Source: Deltaproteobacteria bacterium (lineage in GTDB: Bacteria > Desulfobacterota > SM23-61). Taken from it: DNA of 6,964 nucleotides. The notes beneath the pieces were generated by a model that saw only the letters and a program-made list of their open reading frames with translations, was not told the DNA's origin and searched no databases. This document shows, in pieces, positions 1 to 5,513 of this stretch (within the stretch, counting starts at the first letter, position 1; each line of letters starts with the position of its first letter). The stretch spans positions 1-6,964 of the forward strand of contig JAOUFX010000147.1 of assembly GCA_029857975.1 (NCBI GenBank), read 5' to 3'. Position numbers and translations under genes: made by a program.

Positions 1-386
1 TAAGAGGGGGGGCTGGGCATGTTGGGAGGAAGGATCCTGGCCGCTCTGGCAAGCGCAGCCTGAACATCCTGGGCGGCCGCATCCATATCCCGGCTCAGGC
101 TAAACTGCAGCGTGATCGAAGAGATGCCCAGACCATTGGTGGAGGTCATGGAATCCAGACCGGCAATAGTAGAAAATTGGCGTTCCAGGGGAGTGGCCAC
201 GGCCGAGGCCATCGTCTCCGGACTGGCCCCGGGCAGCCGGGCCGAGACGTGGATCGTGGGGAAATCCACGCTGGGGAGGTCGCTTATCGGAAGTTCTCGA
301 TACCCGATAATGCCGAAGAGCAGGATGGCCAGCATGAGGAGCGTTGTCGCAATAGGTCGGCGAATAAAAAGGGCGGCGATGTTCAT
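1..386 (-). CDS. RND efflux pump inner-membrane subunit (HAE1 family, MdtB/MdtC-like), N-terminal part only
   Basis: This is the first 128 codons of a resistance-nodulation-division transporter, a proton-driven inner-membrane pump that works with a periplasmic adaptor and an outer-membrane channel. The ATG is at 386-384 and the frame is open to the left edge. Visible family marks are the N-terminus MNIAALFIRRPIATTLLMLA, which starts transmembrane helix 1 (about residues 10-30). It is followed by LPISDLPSVDFPTI and the porter-domain motif PGASPETMASAVATPLERQF, then a segment ending in DVQAALARA. These match MdtB/MdtC-type pumps as I remember them. The full protein should be about 1,020-1,050 residues, so roughly seven-eighths lies outside. 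The start overlaps the adaptor stop codon as ATGA, implying translational coupling. Substrates cannot be told from this fragment. The family call is very secure, the subfamily only likely. Confidence 0.96.
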   Translation of the reverse strand, partial: MNIAALFIRRPIATTLLMLAILLFGIIGYRELPISDLPSVDFPTIHVSARLPGASPETMASAVATPLERQFSTIAGLDSMTSTNGLGISSITLQFSLSRDMDAAAQDVQAALARAARILPPNMPSPPS

Positions 387-1723
387 GGAAGCTTTCCTCG
401 CTCGCCGGATTCCTTCTTTATTTCTACTTTCCCTCCCGCGACGAGCCGGAGTTGGCCGGTGGTCACCACTGTTTCCCCGGGCTGGAGTCCCTTGGCCACC
501 ACGGTCAGGCCATCGAGGGAACGGTCCACGGCCACGGGGCGGGACTCCACGGTCAGATCGGGTTTGACCACAAAAACGTATGGACCTTCCTGTCCGGTCT
601 GAATCGCCTGCGATGGAACCAAGATAGCGTTGGGCCGAGTGGTTAACGTCAAGATGACGTCTACATATTGTCCCGGCCAGAGCCGCTTCTCGTGGTTCTC
701 AAAGGTTCCTTTAAGCTTTATCGTTCCCGTGGCGGTGTCCACAGCATTATCGACAAAGGTTAGGATCCCTTGCTCTGGAGGCTTCTCATCACCCGGGATT
801 ACCGCCTCCGCTTTGAGCGCTCCGGCCATCATGTGCTTTTTGATCTCCGGCAGGTTTTGCTCGGGAAGGGCAAAGGTGACATAAATGGGGGTGATTTGAT
901 TAATAAGGACGATGGGGACATCGTTGGCCTTAATGATATTTCCCGGCTGAACCAGAAGGCTCCCGGTGCGTCCACTGATGGGGGCGCGGATGGAACAATA
1001 ATCGAGCTGAATTCTGGCAGTCTCCACGGCGGCCCTGGATGCCCGAACGACTGCCCTAGCGGTTTCCACGGCGGCTTTGTCGGCTCGCAGAGCAGCTTGG
1101 GCATTTTCAATGGCGGCCTTGTCGGCCTGCACCATCGCCGCAATAGACTCCGAGTTGGTGCGGACCTGATCGTACTGTTCTTTGGCCACATAGCCTTTCT
1201 CCGCAAGAAAGGCATAACGCTTCGTCTGCTCTTCGGCATTCTTGGCTTGGGCCAAATTCTTAGCCAGGTTGGCTTCAGCCTGGGTTACCTGCGCGAGGTC
1301 TCTCGTCAGGTTGGCTTCAGCCTGCTGCACTAAGGCTTGGTCCCTTTCCAGATTCGCTTCGACCTGTCTGAGGGCAGCCTCGAAGGGTCGAGGGTCGATG
1401 GACAAAAGCCGGTCATCTTTTTGCACATCCTGCCCTTCTTTAAAGTAAACCTTCCCCAGCTCCCCTTCGACCAAGGCCCTGATTGATACCGCAGAGTAAG
1501 CTTCCACTTTTCCGATGGCCCGCAGTTGTGCAGGAACATCTTTCTGGATTACCGTCGCCACGCTAACGGGGGCAGCGGAGGGCCTTTTCTCTTGCACCTT
1601 GCTTTCGCTGGTACAAGATATCAGTATGATAATTGAAAGGAATCCGATTCCCAGAGCTGCCAAGGGAGGCAGGGGGAAAAATCTCTTTCTTCGCGTCTTG
1701 CTGCACTGATAAGAAGATATCAT
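383..1723 (-). CDS. RND efflux periplasmic adaptor lipoprotein (membrane fusion protein, AcrA/MdtA-like)
   Basis: A 446-residue adaptor that would bridge the downstream RND pump to an outer-membrane channel. Residues 16-36 are a hydrophobic signal ending in the lipobox L34-I-S-C37, so the mature protein is probably lipid-anchored at Cys37. A biotinyl-lipoyl-like half-motif follows (about 78-112, ALVEGELGKVYFKEGQDV). Then comes a long coiled-coil hairpin (about 118-241) and the second lipoyl half (IRAPISGRTGSLLVQPG, from 245). The beta-barrel and membrane-proximal domains follow, including ILVPSQAIQTGQEG and LQPGETVVTTGQLRL near the C-terminus. The coiled coil is built from 14-residue repeats. 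I chose the ATG at 1723 because GAGGA (1730-1734) lies 6 nt upstream. The longer frame from a TTG at 1783 adds a non-hydrophobic 20 residues, lacks a ribosome site and starts inside a likely -35 box. The stop overlaps the pump start. Confidence 0.95.
   Translation of the reverse strand: MISSYQCSKTRRKRFFPLPPLAALGIGFLSIIILISCTSESKVQEKRPSAAPVSVATVIQKDVPAQLRAIGKVEAYSAVSIRALVEGELGKVYFKEGQDVQKDDRLLSIDPRPFEAALRQVEANLERDQALVQQAEANLTRDLAQVTQAEANLAKNLAQAKNAEEQTKRYAFLAEKGYVAKEQYDQVRTNSESIAAMVQADKAAIENAQAALRADKAAVETARAVVRASRAAVETARIQLDYCSIRAPISGRTGSLLVQPGNIIKANDVPIVLINQITPIYVTFALPEQNLPEIKKHMMAGALKAEAVIPGDEKPPEQGILTFVDNAVDTATGTIKLKGTFENHEKRLWPGQYVDVILTLTTRPNAILVPSQAIQTGQEGPYVFVVKPDLTVESRPVAVDRSLDGLTVVAKGLQPGETVVTTGQLRLVAGGKVEIKKESGERGKLP
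1001..1363 (-). repeat. Internal 42-bp (14-residue) periodic repeats encoding the adaptor coiled-coil hairpin
   Basis: Within the adaptor gene, the ascending helix is a run of 14-residue units: VEANLERDQALVQQ, AEANLTRDLAQVTQ, AEANLAKNLAQAKN, then a diverged AEEQTKRYAFLAEK (bases 1196-1363). The descending helix has three more: ADKAAIENAQAALR, ADKAAVETARAVVR, ASRAAVETARIQLD (bases 1001-1126). The DNA itself repeats: an identical 18-mer sits at 1265-1282 and 1307-1324, and a diverged third copy at 1349-1366, each exactly 42 bp apart. Two heptads per unit is what a coiled coil needs. The near-identity at DNA level points to tandem duplication rather than only convergent protein sequence. Confidence 0.85.
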
Positions 1724-1754
1724 TAAAAGTCCTCGCAGTCTATTTAAGTATCCA

Positions 1755-1783
1755 AATTTATTATTAGACGAAACCGCTGACAA
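1755..1783 (-). promoter_or_regulatory. Candidate sigma-70-type promoter for the adaptor/pump operon
   Basis: Read on the minus strand, TTGTCA (1778-1783, five of six bases matching TTGACA) is followed after exactly 17 bp by TAAATT (1755-1760, four of six matching TATAAT). Transcription would start near 1748, giving a leader of about 25 nt before the adaptor ATG at 1723 with its GAGGA site. The -35 box lies inside a 19-bp palindrome, a classic place for repressor binding. This is inferred from spacing and sequence alone. Confidence 0.45.
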
Positions 1784-1792
1784 TATCAGCGG
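1774..1792. promoter_or_regulatory. Perfect 7-bp inverted repeat upstream of the adaptor gene (possible operator or hairpin)
   Basis: CCGCTGA (1774-1780) and TCAGCGG (1786-1792) are perfect reverse complements separated by CAATA. The element sits between the phosphoesterase stop and the adaptor start and overlaps the proposed -35 box, so an operator for a dimeric regulator (many efflux operons use TetR- or MarR-type repressors) is the favoured reading. As RNA it could also form a hairpin at the end of the phosphoesterase transcript. However, what follows on the minus strand is TTTCGTCTAA, not a clean T run, so an intrinsic terminator would be weak. No regulator gene is present in the window. 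Confidence 0.5.
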
Positions 1793-1815
1793 GGGGGCGG
1801 GGGGAGCGGGGGGAG
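1789..1815 (+). repeat. G-rich intergenic tract with guanine-quadruplex potential
   Basis: On the plus strand this 27-nt tract is almost all G, with runs of seven, six and six G separated by C or AGC. It begins two bases after the phosphoesterase stop codon at 1817 (reading leftwards) and merges with the 19-bp palindrome. The long runs can supply four or more G-triplets with short loops. On the minus-strand transcript the same tract is C-rich. Its position directly upstream of the proposed -35 box is notable; function unknown. Confidence 0.6.
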
Positions 1816-1816
1816 T

Positions 1817-2932
1817 TTATTGTTGTTCACTTTTTCTTCCCCGCAGTGTCACGAGCAAGATCTCACTGGCACGCCAAAGACGCATGCGCGGTCCCCATGT
1901 GCCTGTGCCGCGGCAGACGATGACTGTCATGCCGTCTACCTCATGCTGTCCGTCCAACAGTGGGTAGACGAGGCGGGCTAGATACCCAAATGGCCAGACC
2001 TGTCCGCCATGAGTGTGACCACAAAGCATCAAACCCGCACCAAGACTGGCCGCCTTTTCGGCCTGCCACGGCGTGTGAGAGAGGAGGATGGTAGCACCCG
2101 GAGGCCGACCTGCGAACGCCTGGGTGATAAAATCGCCCTCCTGGGCGGCCCTGCGTTTGGCGGTTAGATCGTCCACGCCTACCAAGACGAAACCAGGCCG
2201 GGCTTCGGCCCATCCATTGCGCAGCACTTGGATATTCGTCTCCCCAAACAGGGGCAGGCTGTTTTCGCCGCCCCCGTGGATCTCATGGTTGCCCGGGACG
2301 GCCCAGACGCCTAGCGGTGCAGAGAGACGGCGCAGAACCGGAAGAAGCTCGGCATGGGGCCGACCGTGTCCTTCGAAGACATCGCCGAGCAGGACCACGA
2401 GATCTGGCCGCAGCGCCTGGACCTGGGCGACCCGTCCCTCCAACCATTGCTTACCGAGGAGCGAGCCGAGGTGCAAGTCGGACATGGCGGCGAGCACCAG
2501 GCCATTCATCTCAGCGGGAAGGCCGGCAATGCCCACCTCATATTTTTCCACTACTGGCGGCCTCAGGCCCTGAATGAGCGCGATCACACAAAACACCCCG
2601 CTGGCAACCAGAGCCCAGCCTCGCAGCGAGGGCGTTAGCCGAGGGAGGAAAAAACCGAAGCCCGTTAGAAGGTCCATCGCAAGAAGAGAGACGGAGGTTA
2701 GGAACAGCGCGGCCATCCAAGTCATGCCGAATAATTCCACCGCTCCGGCCAAGCCTCCTGTCCCGCCATGACCGAAAACGCGGGCGGACAAAAAAACTCC
2801 CCAGAGGACTATGCCTATCCCGATTAGAACCTTTCGGGGAACAAGGTGCTTCACAAATGGCACCGAGGAAGCGCGCCAGATGACGTAAATGTGCATCCAT
2901 GTGCCTACGGAAAGGAGAATGATTCCGAACAT
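1817..2932 (-). CDS. Membrane-anchored calcineurin-type metallophosphoesterase (YkuE/YaeI-like)
   Basis: A 371-residue protein with an N-terminal membrane region and a C-terminal binuclear metallophosphoesterase domain. Four hydrophobic stretches are visible (about 1-19, 33-53, 67-90, 103-123). The catalytic domain begins near residue 145 and has the full metal-ligand set: SDLH (D152, H154), GDVFE (G183-E187), GNHE (N215, H216), SHTP (H286) and GHTHGGQ (H306, H308). YkuE/YaeI-type proteins hydrolyse phosphoester bonds in lipid-linked substrates such as UDP-2,3-diacylglucosamine; whether this one does is not shown. The ATG at 2932 is preferred because GGAGG (2937-2941) sits 4 nt upstream; a TTG at 2974 would add 14 residues with a poorer site. 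It lies upstream of the efflux genes on the same strand but need not share their transcript. No defect is visible. Confidence 0.93.
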   Translation of the reverse strand: MFGIILLSVGTWMHIYVIWRASSVPFVKHLVPRKVLIGIGIVLWGVFLSARVFGHGGTGGLAGAVELFGMTWMAALFLTSVSLLAMDLLTGFGFFLPRLTPSLRGWALVASGVFCVIALIQGLRPPVVEKYEVGIAGLPAEMNGLVLAAMSDLHLGSLLGKQWLEGRVAQVQALRPDLVVLLGDVFEGHGRPHAELLPVLRRLSAPLGVWAVPGNHEIHGGGENSLPLFGETNIQVLRNGWAEARPGFVLVGVDDLTAKRRAAQEGDFITQAFAGRPPGATILLSHTPWQAEKAASLGAGLMLCGHTHGGQVWPFGYLARLVYPLLDGQHEVDGMTVIVCRGTGTWGPRMRLWRASEILLVTLRGRKSEQQ

Positions 2933-3274
2933 GATCCCTCCGGCGAGAGAGTCCGTAATCCGGGCAAAACCCAATATCCAGCTGATCCTGAAAAATTGTC
3001 ATCTCACTATTAGCTCTGGAAAATGGGAAGGCTTAAATCACAAAATATAAATCGTGAATCGAATATCGTCTTTCTTCATAACCTACGCCACTTCTTCCTG
3101 AAAAGCTATCAAGTTTTTGGCAACTAAATGGGAGTTGATCCCCAAAAGAACATTTTTAATGACATGCAATACGCTCCTGAAGTAAATCAGATACCGCGGG
3201 GCATTATAAAAACGTAAATCCATCTTCAAATTTGCATCCGCATTACCTCTTCGTAATATGAAATTATCGATTTT
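2933..3274. other. AT-rich gene-free stretch between the phosphoesterase and the accessory island
   Basis: I see no convincing ORF, RNA gene or repeat here. The sequence is clearly AT-richer than the phosphoesterase side. It probably contains the phosphoesterase promoter (minus strand, just right of 2932) and the end of the transcript coming from the right. I could not find a -35/-10 pair with good spacing, nor a hairpin plus T run after the stop at 3275. The CCGCGG near 3197 is a short palindrome with no further support. Confidence 0.5.
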
Positions 3275-3664
3275 TCAATCATCAATAAGTACATGGCCGC
3301 CCACCACTAAAAATGACATTGCCAAGGTCACAAGAATACTTGCATGGAATTTAAATATTACCGGATGAAGAGACTTAGGGGCAAGCCGGTATTTGGTGAT
3401 AATGCCTGAAAAACCCAAAAAGATCGCCAAAACCATCCCCAATTGTTGGAATGAGAGGGAAGCATATTCTGAAAGATACCAATGCAAGGAAGAAACTGCT
3501 ATGGCAGCAATATTCGGGAGGTAGTGATATCTGCGTAGATTATTCTGCTGGAACCGAATGAATACTAGCAAAGCATTCTTAAATGATTTCCTGCCTCTGT
3601 CTTGATATATAACTCCCCTTAAGTAATTAAATATCTCATTGGGTAAGCTGATAACCTTTCTCAT
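3275..3664 (-). CDS. Small hypothetical membrane protein overlapping the transposase tail
   Basis: An uncharacterised 129-residue ORF that I cannot assign to a family. The first half is basic and rich in aromatic and Asn residues (RRYHYLPN near residue 45). The second half has two probable membrane helices, around LGMVLAIFLGFSGII and ASILVTLAMSFLVVGGHVLI. The ATG at 3664 has a purine-rich GGGGAGAGG about 9 nt upstream. The frame stays open further, to an ATG at 3772, but that part runs through the transposase gene in another frame. The start overlaps the end of the transposase frame by 29 bp. Part of the upstream frame looks like a frameshifted transposase tail, so this ORF could be a real small gene beside a decayed element or a chance ORF in AT-rich DNA. 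The two clean hydrophobic segments favour a real gene, perhaps itself a fragment. Confidence 0.45.
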   Translation of the reverse strand: MRKVISLPNEIFNYLRGVIYQDRGRKSFKNALLVFIRFQQNNLRRYHYLPNIAAIAVSSLHWYLSEYASLSFQQLGMVLAIFLGFSGIITKYRLAPKSLHPVIFKFHASILVTLAMSFLVVGGHVLIDD

Positions 3665-4246
3665 GAGCAATGGCCTCTCCCCTTTGTACGGCATAGCCAA
3701 CCCCCACCTCACCGTATAAAAAATATTCTTTCCTGACACGACGAACCCTTTTACCGAAAGAATGCAGAACATAGTCTACATCCTGCCAAGGCCGTTTCCT
3801 CCTGCCCATCAAAGCGCTATGCCCGCAATAGGGATAGCTGTTCAGAACGGCCAAATCAGGAACCACTCCGGCCCTGAGTGGATTCAGGTGGATATAGCGA
3901 ACCAGCTCCTCCAGATAGGTCTCTTCTTGGCATACAATTGATTTATACCGGTTTTGCAGCAGATGCCCATGGCGCTTGTGACGGCGGTTGAAACTGACCA
4001 CATACCCGGTCAGCAATCTCTCCATCAAAGTGGCAAGGGGAACTTCTCCCGTCCGCAAAAGAAAGTGAGCATGATTCGGTAGAAATGCCCAGGCATAGCA
4101 TCCCATCTTTGTTTCCAGCAGAAGATTTCCCAACCGCTCAAGAAAATTCTCCCGATCGTAATTATCCCGAAAGATCTTTCGGCGTTCAATATCCCTGATG
4201 ATAATATGATGAATAACTCCCGGAGCATCAAGACAAAAGAAATCAT
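3636..4246 (-). pseudogene. REP-associated tyrosine transposase (RAYT, Y1_Tnp family), probably frameshifted
   Basis: A single-strand HUH-type transposase of the kind that moves REP palindromes, homologous to IS200/IS605 TnpA. Clear family marks are LDAPGVIHHIIIRDIERRKI, YAWAFLPNHAHFLLRTG with the metal-binding HxH, LLTGYVVSFNRRHKRHGHL, QNRYKSIVC and YLEELVRYIHLNPLRAG with the candidate catalytic tyrosine. The conserved frame is open from 4256, but between its TGA stop (4257-4259) and the DAPG motif there is no ATG, GTG or TTG. An ATG at 4246 is one base out of frame, and one extra base near the A run 4235-4238 would join it to the motif. At the 3' end the expected tail (a GRRPEL-like motif) appears in a different frame as GLAM...GERPLL, suggesting a second shift at the six-A run 3718-3723. 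The longest intact piece starts at a TTG at 4133 (165 residues) and lacks the N-terminal motif. Decay or sequencing error are both possible; the family call is firm. Confidence 0.85.
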
Positions 4247-4261
4247 CTATGAAGTGTCAAA

Positions 4262-4290
4262 CTTTAGGAGGCCCCCGGCAGAGCCGCGAG
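4262..4290 (+). repeat. REP-like element: GGAG tetranucleotide plus GC-rich imperfect palindrome
   Basis: CTTTAGGAG (4262-4270) ends in GGAG and is followed at once by an imperfect palindrome, CCCCCGGC-AGA-GCCGCGAG (4272-4290), in which six of eight positions pair. REP elements mobilised by RAYT transposases have exactly this layout: a GTAG/GGAG-type tetranucleotide at the foot of a short GC-rich hairpin. It sits 16 bp from the putative RAYT start, where such elements are usual. The nine bases CTTTAGGAG recur at 4332-4340 without a palindrome. I saw no matching copy on the other side of the transposase. Confidence 0.6.
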
Positions 4291-4577
4291 TTCCCCCGTA
4301 AAATTTGGATTATGATTTAAGTCATACGGGTCTTTAGGAGTTTTGATAACATTTTTTCTCATGCCAGTTATAGACCTCCGGGAGAGCTGGAGGTTTGAGA
4401 AACGTTACCCGCCCAGAACGACATGAAAACCGCCGTCATCGAAAGGAGGCCTTAACCCGGGCGTTGACCCAGGCATCCCGGAAAGGTCCAACTCCGTGAA
4501 GTCCCAGGGGAGGACCGTGTTTTCCTCAGACGGAACAGGGGGCAAGGATTTTGGAGGATCATAAAAGGGGAGAAAGA
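4291..4577 (+). promoter_or_regulatory. Long gene-free leader of the redox operon with several possible hairpins
   Basis: Nearly 290 nt with no gene precede the polyferredoxin. The left part is AT-rich and should hold the promoter; TTGATA (4343-4348) is a fair -35 but I see no good -10 at normal spacing. To its right lie inverted repeats that could fold in RNA. One is AGACCTCC/GGAGGTTT (4372-4379 with 4389-4396, 8 pairs including one G-U). Another is CCGGG/CCCGG (4457-4461 with 4477-4481). A third is GGTCC/GGACC (4485-4489 with 4512-4516). GC content and repeat density suggest a structured 5' leader. For a W/Mo-enzyme operon a molybdenum-cofactor riboswitch is an obvious candidate, but I cannot match its consensus by eye. 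Confidence 0.35.
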
Positions 4578-5513
4578 ATGGCCAAAAGAGGTACTATGGG
4601 AAGGCACGGTGAAAAAAAGGAGAGTCTGGAACCCGATGTCGGCTGGTTCAGCCTGAATCCTACGTGTTCCCGCCGGCAGACCTTGAAATGGGGCGGCCTG
4701 TCGGTCATCGGGATATCTGTACTCGGCCCGGTTCTCGCCCAAGGAGCAACCAGGCCTCTGATCATTATGGAACCGGCCCTGGGGCTCGTGGTCGCTGACC
4801 CGATGAAATGCGTCGGATGCGGCCGTTGCGAGCTGGCCTGTACCGAATTCAATGACGGGAAAGCCGCGCCGGCCATGTCGAGGATTAAAGTCGGCCGGAA
4901 CCTCCATTTCGGGCCCGACGGGGTATCGGCCTGGCGCGAGGGACAGGGGAACTGGGGGAACGGGCTGGTGGTGCAGGACCTGTGCAAGCAGTGCCCGCAC
5001 CCGGTGCCCTGCGCCAACATCTGTCCGGAGGATGCCATCGTATTGGCCCCTTCGGGCAATGCACGAATGGTCGACCCGGATAAGTGTACGGGCTGCAAGA
5101 TATGCCTGAGGGCCTGTCCCTGGGAGATGATCTCCTTCGACCCCGATTCCCGCAAAGCCACCAAGTGCCACCTCTGTAACGGAAAACCGAAATGCGTGGC
5201 GGCCTGCCCGGCCCAGTCGCTCAGCTATGTCCCCTGGCGTGATCTGACCGCTCGGGTACCGCCTCGGCTTAAGAACACGGTTCAGCTTCCATCGGAGCGG
5301 TCCGTGGCCTGCCGGCAATGCCATCTGCCCGGCCAAACGAAGAACGTTAGTCAGGGGATCGAAATGTTCCAGGGCTGGGTGAAGGGAGGCAGACCCCTCT
5401 CCGCCCGGGAGTTCGGATTCAAGTGGATCGACCTGGCCGGCTCGATTTTGCTTCCCTTAGCGGTGGTCTCCGTGGTCGCCCATGCCGTGCTGCGGAAGGT
5501 GGTGAAACGATGA
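4578..5513 (+). CDS. Tat-exported polyferredoxin, four [4Fe-4S] motifs, CxxCH motif and C-terminal membrane anchor (YdhX-like/DmsB-like)
   Basis: A 311-residue iron-sulfur electron-transfer subunit. A twin-arginine signal, SRRQTLK (R32, R33), precedes the hydrophobic stretch 39-54, so the folded protein should be exported by Tat. Sixteen cysteines form four cluster motifs: C78-x2-C81-x2-C84-x3-C88, C136-x2-C139-x5-C145-x3-C149, C170-x2-C173-x2-C176-x3-C180 and C197-x2-C200-x5-C206-x3-C210. This is the DmsB/HybA-type arrangement. After them comes C245-R-Q-C248-H249, a c-type heme-binding pattern, and a final membrane helix (about 284-305, containing H302). The ATG at 4578 has GGGGAG 5 nt upstream; a TTG at 4551 would add nine residues. 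The stop overlaps the cytochrome b start as ATGA. Probable role: electron relay between the AOR-family enzyme and cytochrome b. Whether heme is attached is unknown. Confidence 0.93.
   Translation: MAKRGTMGRHGEKKESLEPDVGWFSLNPTCSRRQTLKWGGLSVIGISVLGPVLAQGATRPLIIMEPALGLVVADPMKCVGCGRCELACTEFNDGKAAPAMSRIKVGRNLHFGPDGVSAWREGQGNWGNGLVVQDLCKQCPHPVPCANICPEDAIVLAPSGNARMVDPDKCTGCKICLRACPWEMISFDPDSRKATKCHLCNGKPKCVAACPAQSLSYVPWRDLTARVPPRLKNTVQLPSERSVACRQCHLPGQTKNVSQGIEMFQGWVKGGRPLSAREFGFKWIDLAGSILLPLAVVSVVAHAVLRKVVKR

Noticed and set aside
770..1333. Plus-strand frame (187 codons) with Gly-rich translation
   Set aside because: It is the complement of the repetitive coiled-coil part of the adaptor gene, and its regularity is inherited from the 42-bp repeats.
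1265..1366. 42-bp direct repeats considered as a CRISPR-like array
   Set aside because: The repeats are in frame inside a coding coiled coil, and the between-repeat sequence is equally related, so there are no spacers.
1724..1783. Longer adaptor start at a TTG (1783)
   Set aside because: No ribosome site, a non-signal-like extension, and the codon lies in the proposed -35 box; the ATG at 1723 with GAGGA fits better.
1774..1792. Palindrome as an intrinsic terminator of the phosphoesterase gene
   Set aside because: The stem is perfect but no U-tract follows on the minus strand (TTTCGTCTAA), so termination would be poor; an operator reading fits the position better.
2538..3002. Minus-strand frame with an ATG at 3002 overlapping the phosphoesterase N-terminus
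   Set aside because: It reads Arg/Pro/Ser-rich sequence in the wrong frame of the four-helix membrane region and has no motif.
4372..4396. Hairpin as a terminator for something transcribed rightwards
   Set aside because: No gene on the plus strand ends upstream of it and only TTT follows, so it was kept only as a leader hairpin.
4452..5336. Long minus-strand frame (294 codons) opposite the polyferredoxin
   Set aside because: It is antisense to a gene with four perfect ferredoxin motifs, shows no recognisable domain, and is the usual mirror frame in GC-rich coding DNA.
5423..5509. N-terminal extension of cytochrome b from an upstream ATG
   Set aside because: The extra 29 residues are the polyferredoxin tail read in another frame; the ATG at 5510 gives the conserved N-terminus and an ATGA overlap.
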